64,000 bases of DNA, from NCBI RefSeq assembly GCF_002959775.1, contig NZ_PPCX01000006.1, positions 34,055 through 98,054 on the forward strand, in the 5' to 3' direction. Below the pieces are notes generated by a model that was not told where the DNA came from, did no database searches, and worked only from the letters and a program-made list of their open reading frames with translations. Within the stretch, counting starts at the first letter, position 1, and every line of letters begins with the position of its first letter. The stretch is from Veillonella rogosae JCM 15642 (lineage in GTDB: Bacteria; Bacillota; Negativicutes; Veillonellales; Veillonellaceae). The translations under genes and the position numbers were made by a program. Below are positions 34,056 to 43,112 of this stretch, in pieces.

Positions 34056-35302
34056 TCATAAAAATAGTTACACTAATAGCTATACTGACATATTTATTAT
34101 TAGGAGGACCATTAGTTGTATTAGGAAATACTACAGAAGAAAATGTAACAAATAATATAAGAAATAATATAACTAATAGTGTAACCAATAGCGTTGAGAG
34201 TAATAAAGATAAAGAACCAATTACAATATCTGTACGGAACGGATCATTAAGAGAGACTATATTAGGCATTTGTCGAAGTTATGGTATATCAGTTATCGGT
34301 GTAGAGTCATTAAAAGGAAATATTACGGCAACCGTAAAAGGGGAGTCTCCAGAAGAGGTTATTAAAGAGCTAGGAAGGATATATCATTTTTCTGTATCAA
34401 AGCAACATAATACATTACTTATTGAATCTGAAGAAGCAACACTGGAGAACAGAGAACTCTATGTACTGTCCCCAGAACACTTACCAGCAGAATCTTTGAA
34501 AGCTGTAATGGGCACCGTAGTAAAGAATGATAAAATGGCCGTACTTTCAGAACAAAATGAGATTATTATGCATTTAACGAGCGGAGAAAAAAGGCGGATA
34601 GAAACCTTAGTCCGTGCTATCGATAAGGAGCCTAAACAAGTACAATTAGAAGCTACGATTATTGCTATGGAGCGATCCTATGCAAAAGAACAAGGTTTTC
34701 GTTGGTCTTGGCTCAGTTTGACTGGTCATGGTGAAGATAAGACTAATTCGTATGGGGCTGTTACCTTTGGTAAAACATCAAGTGGAGAAGCTTATAAGTT
34801 TTTTGTGAAACCAGAACTAAGTCTTATGGAAAGTTCTGGAAAAGCTGTTCTAATAGCTAAACCATCTATTATGGCCCTCAATGGTCAGACTGCACACATA
34901 TTAATAGGTGAACGTATCCCTGTTATAGAAGAGTCAGAGGTGAATGGAGAGCGCAAGCGATCTACTCGTTATGAAGAGGTGGGGATTAAGTTAAACTATA
35001 CTCCTATTATTACTGCAGATGGCGGTGTAGACGCAAAAATACATGCCGAGGTAAGTACACCGATTATGGTTTCGGAAATGAAAGCTTACAAAATTAGTAC
35101 AAGGCAAGCTCATACTAGAGTACGTTTACAACAAGGGGAAGTCCTTGTTATAGGTGGGCTCATGGATAATCGAGATCAGCACCAAATACAAAAGGTTCCT
35201 ATATTAGGAGACATCCCTTTGTTAGGTAAATTATTTCGCCATAGCAGAAAAATAAAAGATTCTATAGAGATGTTGGTGTTAGTACGGGCAACTGTGGTAT
35301 AA
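34037..35302 (+). CDS. Secretin (PilQ/GspD family)
   Basis: Outer-membrane gated channel of 421 residues. Signal segment to about residue 30. An STN-like domain (about 55-135) is followed by N-type domains, and the secretin core begins near KQVQLEATIIAMERS. Core features: GQTAHILIGERIPV, ADGGVDAKIHAEVS, GEVLVIGGLMDNRD and KVPILGDIPLLGKLF. It overlaps the PilP/GspC-like gene by 19 bases with GAAGGAGG inside that gene. No ATPase, platform protein or pilin gene is adjacent, so the motor, if any, is encoded elsewhere. Type IV pili, competence or type II secretion are all possible. Confidence 0.9.
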   Translation: MAKNRVIIKIVTLIAILTYLLLGGPLVVLGNTTEENVTNNIRNNITNSVTNSVESNKDKEPITISVRNGSLRETILGICRSYGISVIGVESLKGNITATVKGESPEEVIKELGRIYHFSVSKQHNTLLIESEEATLENRELYVLSPEHLPAESLKAVMGTVVKNDKMAVLSEQNEIIMHLTSGEKRRIETLVRAIDKEPKQVQLEATIIAMERSYAKEQGFRWSWLSLTGHGEDKTNSYGAVTFGKTSSGEAYKFFVKPELSLMESSGKAVLIAKPSIMALNGQTAHILIGERIPVIEESEVNGERKRSTRYEEVGIKLNYTPIITADGGVDAKIHAEVSTPIMVSEMKAYKISTRQAHTRVRLQQGEVLVIGGLMDNRDQHQIQKVPILGDIPLLGKLFRHSRKIKDSIEMLVLVRATVV

Positions 35303-35330
35303 TAAAGGGTAAATGATTAGGAGGTTGTGA

Positions 35331-37250
35331 ATGGAACGCATTCGAATGATAGGCCTTGGAAAATCATTTGGGGTGCGCCAAGTATTTTCCAATGTGTCCT
35401 TTGAAATAAAAGAGGGGGATAGACTCGCTTTAGTTGGGCCTAATGGGGCCGGTAAATCTACCTTGTTGAAATGTATATTAGGTTATGAGGAGCTTGATGA
35501 AGGTAATGTAGTTAAGTCTCCTGTGGCAAGCATTGGCTACTTACAACAAGATGTAAATCTTGGTGATGATAGCTTGGCTACTGAAATCGAAAAGGCTTGG
35601 GCTGATGTACATGCATTGGAAGAACAACTTAAAGAACTTACGAGCCGATTAGAAACTGAAGAGGCTAGTGAAGCTGATTTACAACGCTTAGATTATTTAC
35701 AAAATCGTCTAGAATGGCTTGGTGGGTATGACTATGAGCAAAAGACAAAGCGCATTGTTTATGGTTTAGGTTTTACTGATGAAGACCTAGACAAACCAGC
35801 TAATGCTTTTTCTGGTGGTCAAAAGACGCGTATTAACTTAGCAAAGGCCTTGGTTCGTCGTCCAGATTTTCTGTTTTTAGACGAACCGACAAACCATTTA
35901 GATATGGATATGCTCGAGTGGCTTGAAGGATACTTATCCGCCTATCCTGGTGGCATTCTCATCGTCAGCCATGACCGCTATTTCTTAGACCGTATCGTCA
36001 CTGGCGTTGTGGAGCTAGATAATCATAAGACTACAACGTATCGTGGCAACTATAGTCGTTATATTCAACAACGTGATGAACGGTTGAAGGCTGATATGGT
36101 GGCTTATGAGAAGCAACAAGAGTACATCAAGAAAACAGAGGCTTATATAGATAAATACCGTGCAGGTATCAAGTCTAAAATGGCGCGTGGTCGACAGTCA
36201 CAACTTAATCGATTAGAGCGTCTTGAGGCACCTGTTACTTCGCATCATTTACAATTTTCCTTCCCTCCAGCAGCTATGAGTGCTGATAAGGTTCTAGTCT
36301 TAGATCACTTATCTGTTGGGTATGGTGAAAGTCGCATCATTGATGATATATCTCTCGTTGTTCGTCGCGGTGAGTCTGTGGCTCTTATCGGTCCTAATGG
36401 AGCAGGTAAATCGACTCTAGTAAAAACTATTGTAGGCGAACTATTCCCTGAATCTGGTCATGTAGATATTGGCAATCGCGTACAAGTGGGTTACTTCTCA
36501 CAAGAGCACGAAGAGTTACATGATTCTTGGCAGGTAGTAGACGAGATTATGAATCACTTTAATTACAGTGAAGATAAGGCTCGTAATGTACTTGGTGCAT
36601 TTCTCTTTAAAGGGGATGATGTGTTTAAACTGGTTGGTGATTTATCCGGTGGTGAAAGAGCGCGTTTGGCATTACTGAAATTATTCCTTCAAGGTGATAA
36701 TTTCCTTATTTTAGACGAACCGACAAACCATTTAGATATTCCTACGCGAGAAATTGTGGAAGAAGCACTGCAACAATTTGAAGGAACCTGTTTCATTATT
36801 TCTCACGATAGATATTTCTTGGATCAAGTTTCTACAAAAACAGTAGTTCTAGATGATGGAAAAATCACTGAGTATCTCGGTAATTACTCATACTACAAGG
36901 AAAAGCTAAAGGAGCAAGCAGATTTATTGGCGATAGCTAATGAGCAAAACTTAGAAGCTGATAAGGTTCAGAGCAAATGTGATTCAGCTGACGAGCCAGC
37001 ACTTTCAGCATTAGAATCTACAGAGGAAAATCAGAAGAAACCGAATGCCTATATGGTGGAAAAACAATTAGCAGAGGTAGAATCTGAAATCGCTCGCCTT
37101 GAGGCAACAATGAAGATGTACGAGGTGCAATTAGCGAATCCTGTAGTGCAACAAGATTTAGATGAAATGTCCAAAATCTCTATGCAAATTGAGGAAACTC
37201 AAAGTGAGTTAGATTCATTGTATGAGAAGTGGGAAAGATTATCTGAATAG
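35331..37250 (+). CDS. ABC-F family ATPase
   Basis: Soluble protein of 639 residues with two ABC domains and no membrane part. Each has GPNGAGKST; signatures are FSGGQ and LSGGE, and both carry LDEPTNHLD. The linker between domains is the charged ABC_tran_Xtn region (around residues 240-310). The C-terminus has a coiled coil (about residues 575-639). Such proteins act on the ribosome in translation or antibiotic protection. AGGAGG stands before the ATG. Uup- or YdiF-type is likely; substrate class unresolved. Confidence 0.93.
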   Translation: MERIRMIGLGKSFGVRQVFSNVSFEIKEGDRLALVGPNGAGKSTLLKCILGYEELDEGNVVKSPVASIGYLQQDVNLGDDSLATEIEKAWADVHALEEQLKELTSRLETEEASEADLQRLDYLQNRLEWLGGYDYEQKTKRIVYGLGFTDEDLDKPANAFSGGQKTRINLAKALVRRPDFLFLDEPTNHLDMDMLEWLEGYLSAYPGGILIVSHDRYFLDRIVTGVVELDNHKTTTYRGNYSRYIQQRDERLKADMVAYEKQQEYIKKTEAYIDKYRAGIKSKMARGRQSQLNRLERLEAPVTSHHLQFSFPPAAMSADKVLVLDHLSVGYGESRIIDDISLVVRRGESVALIGPNGAGKSTLVKTIVGELFPESGHVDIGNRVQVGYFSQEHEELHDSWQVVDEIMNHFNYSEDKARNVLGAFLFKGDDVFKLVGDLSGGERARLALLKLFLQGDNFLILDEPTNHLDIPTREIVEEALQQFEGTCFIISHDRYFLDQVSTKTVVLDDGKITEYLGNYSYYKEKLKEQADLLAIANEQNLEADKVQSKCDSADEPALSALESTEENQKKPNAYMVEKQLAEVESEIARLEATMKMYEVQLANPVVQQDLDEMSKISMQIEETQSELDSLYEKWERLSE

Positions 37251-37298
37251 CTTATTTAATGTATATATTATTGGGGAATTAAAATCATTATCTTTTAA

Positions 37299-37326
37299 TT
37301 GACAAAGTATTTTAGATTCTCATAAT
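37299..37326 (+). promoter_or_regulatory. livJ promoter
   Basis: TTGACA (37299-37304) and CATAAT (37321-37326) are 16 bases apart, in an A+T-rich 121-base gap before livJ. No T-box or leader peptide was recognised. Confidence 0.7.
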
Positions 37327-37371
37327 ATAGGAATAGATTTAAAGTTTTATGTTTTTAAGGAAGGGTGTAAC

Positions 37372-38520
37372 ATGAATAAATCCATGTTGAAAAAAGCAGC
37401 CATTTTTGGTCTTGCTGGTGTAATGGCAGTTGCTGCTGGTTGTGGTAGCAATAAAGATGCAGGAAATGCAAATAGCAATGAAGCTAAAATTGCATTATTG
37501 ACAACAACAACTGGTGGTGCCGCAGCATATGGTGAATCCATTAAAGCTGGTGCAGAATTGGCTGTAAGCGAAATCAACGCTGATGCAAACGCTGTAAAAA
37601 TTAATTTGTTAGTAGAAGATACTAAAGGTGATAAAAACGAAGCTATCAATGCGATGAACAAAGTAATTGCAAAAGATAAAGTTGTAGCAGTTATCGGTCC
37701 TATGCTATCTGGTGAAATGATGGCAGCTGGTCCTGTAGCAAATAAAAGCAAAGTAGTAGCGCTTGGTACATCTACAACTGCTGAAGGTATTACAGATATT
37801 GGGGATTATATCTTCCGTAATGCTGTACCAGAATCCTTGGCTGTAGACACAGCTATTAAAGAAGCTCATAAAACATTGGGCTTTAAAACAGCAGCTATTA
37901 TGTATTCTAACAACAATGACCAAATGGTATCTGTAAACAATACAGCTCGTAAAGCATTGGAATCTGTAGGCGTACAAATCGTTGATACTGAAACATTTGC
38001 AGATAAAGATACTGACTTCTCTGCTCAATTGACTAAGATTCAACAAGCTAAACCAGATGTAATTATCGTTGCATCCCTTTACCAAGAAGGTGCCCTTATC
38101 ATGAAAAAAATGCGTGAAATGGGTATGAATCAACCTGTAGTTGGCTCCAACGGCTTCAACAGCCCACAATTCATTAAAATTGCTGGCGATGCGGCTAACG
38201 GCGTTATCGTTGGTACACCTTGGTTCCCTAATAAAGAAGACCAAAAGGTTAAAGACTTCCGTAAAGCTTATGTAGCTAAATATGGTAAAGAACCTGACCA
38301 ATTCGCAGCACAAGCATACGATGCCGTATATCTTTATGAAGCAGCGTTGAAAAAAGCAGGTTCCACAACTGATCGTGAAAAATTCCGTGAAGCATTGAAA
38401 AACATTGCTGACTTTGTTGGTGTAACTGGTCAATTCAAGTTCAACGAAAAACGCGATCCTTCCATGGAAGTTCAAGTATTACAAATTAAAAACGGTCAAT
38501 TTGACGCATTAACAAAATAA
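37372..38520 (+). CDS. livJ: Branched-chain amino-acid ABC transporter substrate-binding lipoprotein
   Basis: Periplasmic or membrane-anchored binding protein of 382 residues. The lipoprotein signal peptide ends AVAAGCG, so Cys is the lipidation site. The mature part is a type I periplasmic-binding fold: IALLTTTTGGAAAYGESIKAGAELAV, VVAVIGPMLSGEMMAAGPVANKSKV, IADFVGVTGQFKFNEKRDP. It starts the livJHMGF operon 15 bases before livH. Substrates are probably leucine, isoleucine or valine, but related peptides and other amino acids are possible. Confidence 0.93.
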   Translation: MNKSMLKKAAIFGLAGVMAVAAGCGSNKDAGNANSNEAKIALLTTTTGGAAAYGESIKAGAELAVSEINADANAVKINLLVEDTKGDKNEAINAMNKVIAKDKVVAVIGPMLSGEMMAAGPVANKSKVVALGTSTTAEGITDIGDYIFRNAVPESLAVDTAIKEAHKTLGFKTAAIMYSNNNDQMVSVNNTARKALESVGVQIVDTETFADKDTDFSAQLTKIQQAKPDVIIVASLYQEGALIMKKMREMGMNQPVVGSNGFNSPQFIKIAGDAANGVIVGTPWFPNKEDQKVKDFRKAYVAKYGKEPDQFAAQAYDAVYLYEAALKKAGSTTDREKFREALKNIADFVGVTGQFKFNEKRDPSMEVQVLQIKNGQFDALTK

Positions 38521-38534
38521 GTTGAGGTAGTATA

Positions 38535-39416
38535 GTGTTTTTACAACAATTAGTTAACGGGTTAACCCTCGGTAGCTTATATGCTGTACTCGCTATTGGC
38601 TTAACACTTGTGTTCGGTGTTTTGAATATTATCAACATGGCTCACGGAGGCATCTTCATGATAGGTGCCTTCGTTGGTCTTTTTATGGTAACAATTTTTA
38701 ACGTTAACATTTTTGTAGCCCTTATCGTAGCTATGGCAGTAGGTGCTATCCTTGGTTATCTTCTAGAATTTGTGGCCCTTCGTCCACTACGCAAGAAAAA
38801 GGTGTCTCACTTGGCACCACTTATTAGTACCATTGGTGTTTCCATCTTTATTGAAAGCTTGGCATTATTGCTTTGGGGTCCTCAAACAAGATCTTTCCCA
38901 CCAGATTATATTGGTGGTCTTATCGACTTTGGAGCTTTTAAAATTTCCATGGTACAAATCATTGGCTTAGGTGTTTCTATCGTTTTAATGCTCATTTTAA
39001 ATATAGTTATTAAGAAAACTAAAATTGGTAAGGCTATTCGCGCCGTATCAATGAGTACTGAAACGGCTGCACTTCTAGGTATTAACCCTACGATGATTAT
39101 TTCTGTTACAGTAATGATTGCCTCTGCACTAGGTGCAGCTGCAGGTGTATTAGTAGGCTTATCCTTCAATGCTATTGAACCTACTATGGGCGTTATCATC
39201 GGATTTAAAGGTCTTGCCGTACTTATCTTAGGTGGTCTTGGTAATATTACAGGTGCCATGGTTGGTGGTTTTATTCTTGGTGTAGCAGAGGTATTCTCTG
39301 TTGCCTATGGTGCTTCTACATTCCGTGATGCCGTAGCATTTGGTCTCATTATCCTATTATTGTTCTGGCGCCCACAAGGCTTGTTTGGTTCTAAAGATAA
39401 AGGGGGGAGACCGTGA
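38535..39416 (+). CDS. livH: Branched-chain amino-acid ABC permease LivH
   Basis: Inner-membrane permease of 293 residues. The start GTG 38535 is preceded by TTGAGG. LVNGLTLGSLYAVLAIGLTLVFGVLNIINMAHGG and GLAVLILGGLGNITGAMVGGF (shown here as GVLNIINMAHGG and GLGNITGAMVGG) mark the LivH/LivM family. It overlaps livM by one or more bases. Confidence 0.94.
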   Translation: MFLQQLVNGLTLGSLYAVLAIGLTLVFGVLNIINMAHGGIFMIGAFVGLFMVTIFNVNIFVALIVAMAVGAILGYLLEFVALRPLRKKKVSHLAPLISTIGVSIFIESLALLLWGPQTRSFPPDYIGGLIDFGAFKISMVQIIGLGVSIVLMLILNIVIKKTKIGKAIRAVSMSTETAALLGINPTMIISVTVMIASALGAAAGVLVGLSFNAIEPTMGVIIGFKGLAVLILGGLGNITGAMVGGFILGVAEVFSVAYGASTFRDAVAFGLIILLLFWRPQGLFGSKDKGGRP

Positions 39417-40429
39417 TGGATTTATTAAACCCGTATTATCTACAGATCGTGATGTTCTTCATCATCAATGCCATCATGGGTATTTCTATTTACTTTACAC
39501 TTGCCAGTGGTCAGCTCTCTCTTGGGGCAGCAGGCTTTATGAGTGTAGGTGCTTATGTAGGCGCTATGCTTTCTTTGAAAGCTGAATTGCCTATCGTTGT
39601 TGGCATTTTAGTAGGTGGCTTAGTTGCAAGTCTTGTAGCAGTTATCATTGGCTTGCCAACAACAAGACTTAAAGGCTTGTACCTAGCTATTTCAACCCTT
39701 GGTTTTGGTGAAGTAGTACGCGTTATTTTCTTGAATTTAGATGTTACAAATGGTGCCTTAGGTTTATCTGGCATCCCTTCTATTCCTCAAGAATTGACAA
39801 ACTATGCCTATGAATTTGATATGGATGGCCTAATGGGCCTTGATGCTGTGACATGGGGGAATTTGATAGCTATCATTATTTTGTTGGCTATTTTAGTTTT
39901 GATTATTGCTTTCTGTGTACGCATTAATAATAGTCGTGTTGGTCGAGCTTTTGCGGCAATCAAAGCTGATGATCATGCGGCAGAACTAATGGGGATTAAC
40001 GTTGTATACTACAAAATGATGGCCTTTATTATTGGTGCATTTATTGCTGGTATCGGTGGTGGTTTGTATGCTCACATTACAAACTTTATTAATCCTACAG
40101 ATTTCAGCTACCATAAAGTAGTACAAATCTTGTTATTCCCTGTATTTGGTGGCTCTAATGTAGTGTGGGGTTCCGTACTTGGCTCCTTTATTCTTACATT
40201 ATTGCCAGAAGTATTGCGTTTCTTGTCCGATTATCGAGATATCATTTATGGTGCTTTACTTGTTATCTTGATGGCTGTTCGTCCAGATGGTATTTTAACA
40301 GAATCTATGGTGGACAAAATTAGCCGTAAGTTAGGCTTTAAAAAAGCTCCTTATATTCCAGAATCACAAGTATTAACAGAACGCTTTGAAGCATACAAAC
40401 GCAAACAACAAGAAGAAAAACAAGGATAG
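39416..40429 (+). CDS. livM: Branched-chain amino-acid ABC permease LivM
   Basis: Second permease subunit, 337 residues. Recognised by GQLSLGAAGFMSVGAY, TRLKGLYLAISTLGFGE, and the EAA-like GINVVYYKMMAFIIGAFIAGIGGGLYAH region. The ATG 39416 shares its A with the livH stop TGA; an in-frame GTG three bases earlier is possible. AAAGGGGGG is the ribosome binding site. The C-terminal tail is charged and may contact the ATPases. Confidence 0.93.
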   Translation: MDLLNPYYLQIVMFFIINAIMGISIYFTLASGQLSLGAAGFMSVGAYVGAMLSLKAELPIVVGILVGGLVASLVAVIIGLPTTRLKGLYLAISTLGFGEVVRVIFLNLDVTNGALGLSGIPSIPQELTNYAYEFDMDGLMGLDAVTWGNLIAIIILLAILVLIIAFCVRINNSRVGRAFAAIKADDHAAELMGINVVYYKMMAFIIGAFIAGIGGGLYAHITNFINPTDFSYHKVVQILLFPVFGGSNVVWGSVLGSFILTLLPEVLRFLSDYRDIIYGALLVILMAVRPDGILTESMVDKISRKLGFKKAPYIPESQVLTERFEAYKRKQQEEKQG

Positions 40430-40440
40430 GAGGGAACTGA

Positions 40441-41202
40441 ATGCTATTAGAATTAAATGAAGTAAGTAAAAGCTTTGGTGGCGTTGCAGCTCTCACTGGT
40501 GTATCCTTTGGTGTTAAACAAGGTGAAGTATTTGGTGTTATCGGTCCAAATGGTGCCGGCAAGACTACACTTTTTAACTTGATTACTGGTGTATTTCCAG
40601 CAAGCTCTGGTGAAATCGTTTTTGACGGCATGTCTGTAGTAGGTATTAAGCCGCATAGAACTGTTGAAATGGGGATTGCTCGTACGTTCCAAAATATTCG
40701 TCTTTTTGGTAATATGACAGCTCTTGAAACTGTATTAACTGGTATGCATTGTCGTACTGGGTCTGGTTTCTTGTCTAGCTTCTTGAAAACAAAACGTCAA
40801 CGCATCGAAGAAGAGCGTTGTCGTGGCATTGCTTACGAGTTCTTAAAGCTTGTAGGTCTAGAAGAAGATGCTGAAGAAGTTGCTACATCACTGCCATATG
40901 GTAAGCAACGTCGCCTTGAAATTGCTCGTGCTTTAGCAACACATCCACAATTGATCTTGCTCGATGAACCTGCGGCGGGTATGAATGATAGTGAAACTGA
41001 AGTTCTTCGCCAACTAATCGGTAAGATTCGTGACTTAGGTATTACTGTTGTAGTTATTGAACATGCCATGGAATTAATGATGAATATCTGTGATCGTATG
41101 GTAGTTCTTAATTTTGGTAAGAAAATTGCTGAAGGTACACCTCAAGAAATTCAAAATAACGAGGCTGTAATTGAAGCATACTTAGGTAAAGAGGAGGTGT
41201 AA
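40441..41202 (+). CDS. livG: Branched-chain amino-acid ABC ATPase LivG
   Basis: ATPase of 253 residues with GPNGAGKTTLFN, a signature shifted to LPYGKQRRLEIARAL as is usual for LivG, LLDEPAAGMN and VIEHAME. It follows livM by 11 bases with AGGAGG and ends 1 base before livF. Confidence 0.95.
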   Translation: MLLELNEVSKSFGGVAALTGVSFGVKQGEVFGVIGPNGAGKTTLFNLITGVFPASSGEIVFDGMSVVGIKPHRTVEMGIARTFQNIRLFGNMTALETVLTGMHCRTGSGFLSSFLKTKRQRIEEERCRGIAYEFLKLVGLEEDAEEVATSLPYGKQRRLEIARALATHPQLILLDEPAAGMNDSETEVLRQLIGKIRDLGITVVVIEHAMELMMNICDRMVVLNFGKKIAEGTPQEIQNNEAVIEAYLGKEEV

Positions 41203-41203
41203 T

Positions 41204-41914
41204 ATGTTAAAACTAGAAAATATTGTGGCTGGTTATGGACATATTACAGCCTTAAAAGACGTGAGTTTAGAAGTGCCACAAGGTTCTGTTGTATCTCTTA
41301 TTGGTGCCAATGGTGCTGGTAAAACTACAACCATGAAAACAATTATGGGCCTTGTAAAACCAACTTCTGGTCGAGTGATCTTTGAAGGTCAGGATATTAC
41401 TGGTCGTCAAACCCATCAGATTGTACATGGTGGTATTTCCTTAGTGCCTGAAGGGCGTCAAATTTTACAAGATATGAGCGTTTATGAAAACTTAGAAATG
41501 GGCGCTTATATTCGTAAAGATAAGGAAATCGAAGAGGATATCAAAAAGGTATTTAAACGATTCCCAATTCTTGACGAGCGTAGCTACCAATTAGGTGGTA
41601 CGTTATCTGGTGGCCAACAACAAATGCTTGCCATTGGTCGTGCACTTATGGCTCGTCCAAAATTGTTATTATTAGACGAACCATCTATGGGCCTTGCTCC
41701 ATTGGTAGTTAATGAAATTTTTGAAACTATCAAAGAAATCAGTGCTGAAGGTACAACAGTTCTCTTAGTAGAACAAAATGTGCGTCAAGCATTAAAAATT
41801 GCTGATTACGCTTATGTATTAGAAACAGGTAAAATGGTCTTGTCTGGTCCAGCTGATGAAGTGCGCCATAACCCACGTGTTATGGAAGCTTACTTAGGTG
41901 GTCGGGTTGAGTAA
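41204..41914 (+). CDS. livF: Branched-chain amino-acid ABC ATPase LivF
   Basis: ATPase of 236 residues with GANGAGKTTTMK, LSGGQQQMLAIGRAL, LLLDEPSMGLAP and VEQNVRQALKIADYAYVLETG typical of LivF. GAGGAGGTG overlaps the end of livG. A terminator follows. Confidence 0.95.
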   Translation: MLKLENIVAGYGHITALKDVSLEVPQGSVVSLIGANGAGKTTTMKTIMGLVKPTSGRVIFEGQDITGRQTHQIVHGGISLVPEGRQILQDMSVYENLEMGAYIRKDKEIEEDIKKVFKRFPILDERSYQLGGTLSGGQQQMLAIGRALMARPKLLLLDEPSMGLAPLVVNEIFETIKEISAEGTTVLLVEQNVRQALKIADYAYVLETGKMVLSGPADEVRHNPRVMEAYLGGRVE

Positions 41915-41952
41915 ATTATAGTAAATAATGACCATATTTATCTAAAATTTTA

Positions 41953-42001
41953 AATAAGGTGTATATACTAATTTTTTAGTATATACACCTTATTTTTTTT
42001 T
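41953..42001 (+). terminator. Terminator of the liv operon
   Basis: A long perfect stem, AATAAGGTGTATATACTA paired with TAGTATATACACCTTATT, then eight or more T. Confidence 0.95.
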
Positions 42002-42263
42002 GTTTATCAATAAAAGTGATGAGTGAGCGGTGAAAACGTGAGCCAATAGTGAAATGACTTTACATATATTTAATTATTTTACTAAATTTTAATAAAAAAC
42101 GGAGTGAATTATCTATGAAATGTGTAAAAAATCACTCATGAAAATGCCGTGAAAACACTGTGTTTACTACATTTATTGTTGAAGGTTTAATGAAGTTCAC
42201 TCAGAATATCTTAGGTTTATAGAAGTATATTTAAAAAAATGATAAAATAGCTTAACCGATTTT

Positions 42264-42282
42264 TTAGTATTAACAATACTAA
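42264..42282 (+). promoter_or_regulatory. Inverted repeat in the leader of the polysaccharide operon
   Basis: TTAGTATT-AAC-AATACTAA is a perfect 8-bp inverted repeat, about 16 bases past a -10-like TAAAAT. It could be an operator for the capsule operon or a 5' leader hairpin. Confidence 0.5.
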
Positions 42283-42332
42283 TAATCATGTGATGTATTG
42301 AACATGTTGAATGTAAAACAAAGAGGTAAAGT

Positions 42333-43076
42333 ATGAATAAAAAACAGTATGTGATGATGGCTGCATTCTTATGTGCAACGACAACCACTATGGCAGCACC
42401 AGTAAGTGTAACTACTGAAGAGGGCTATAATACTAAAACTGTACAATTGGAAGGTCATGCACCTTTGGAAACTAGTGCGTCTGTAATTAGCTCTGACAAA
42501 GAATATCGCCTACGCCAAGGGGATGAATTAACGATTCAAGTCGTACAACAAGCCGATCTTGGTACTCGTAATGGTAATGACATTATGTATTCAGTTCGTC
42601 CAGATGGTTATGTATCTTTCCCTATGGTAGGTGCCGTAAAAGCAGACGGTTTAACTGTTGATGAGTTTACTGCTGAATTGCAACAAGGGTTATCTCGATA
42701 CATTATTAATCCAGATATTACTGTAAATGTTACAAAACTTGGTGGTGTACGAGTATATGTATTTGGTGAAATTAATCGACCAGGTGCTTATACGCTAACG
42801 AAGTCTAGCACAGTAATTGATGCGATTGGCGCAGCAGGTAGCTTTAACTGGGATACAGCGAAGAAGAAAATTTATTTAATTCATCAAGATAACCCAGAAA
42901 AACCAATCCCAATTAATCTAAATCGTATCTTACAAACTGGGGATATGACTGAAAATTATATTATGAGAGAGGGCGATGTTCTTTACTTAACTAAAAACAG
43001 CCGTATTAACTTTGCTCGTGATATTGCACCAATCTTAACTGGCGCTTATATGGTATCACGCATAGGTAAGGATTAA
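42333..43076 (+). CDS. Polysaccharide export protein (Wza-like)
   Basis: Outer-membrane or periplasmic export channel protein of 247 residues. Signal peptide to about residue 22 (TTMAAPVS). Poly_export domain: YRLRQGDELTIQV, VRPDGYVSFPMVGAVKADGLTVDEFTAEL, then an SLBB-like domain (VRVYVFGEINRPGAYTLTKSST). It lacks the long C-terminal part of E. coli Wza and has no lipobox Cys. AGAGG precedes the ATG. It is the first gene of the locus. Confidence 0.9.
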   Translation: MNKKQYVMMAAFLCATTTTMAAPVSVTTEEGYNTKTVQLEGHAPLETSASVISSDKEYRLRQGDELTIQVVQQADLGTRNGNDIMYSVRPDGYVSFPMVGAVKADGLTVDEFTAELQQGLSRYIINPDITVNVTKLGGVRVYVFGEINRPGAYTLTKSSTVIDAIGAAGSFNWDTAKKKIYLIHQDNPEKPIPINLNRILQTGDMTENYIMREGDVLYLTKNSRINFARDIAPILTGAYMVSRIGKD

Positions 43077-43112
43077 GGATAAGAATTATCTGTCATATAA
43101 GGGGGCGTTCTT

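Larger units (their letters stand above)
41915..42332. other. Intergenic region before the polysaccharide locus
   Basis: This 418-base gap holds the livF terminator at its start, two copies of GTGAAAAC (near 42032 and 42151) among GTGA/CACTCA-rich sequence, a -10-like TAAAAT (42243-42248) and the inverted repeat at 42264-42282. No convincing gene was found; a seven-codon reading frame near 42115 is not counted. A regulatory RNA cannot be excluded. Confidence 0.5.

Noticed and set aside
37251..37371. Possible T-box or amino-acid riboswitch before livJ
   Set aside because: The leader is only about 50 bases after the promoter, with no T-box sequence or anti-terminator pair.
37705..38475. A 256-codon open frame on the minus strand opposite livJ
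   Set aside because: It mirrors the codon pattern of livJ, is rich in Cys, Phe and Tyr as antisense shadows are, has no ribosome binding site, and livJ is certain.
42115..42141. A seven-codon frame after GGAGTG in the gap before the capsule locus
   Set aside because: Too short to support, with poor spacing to the ribosome binding site and no context.
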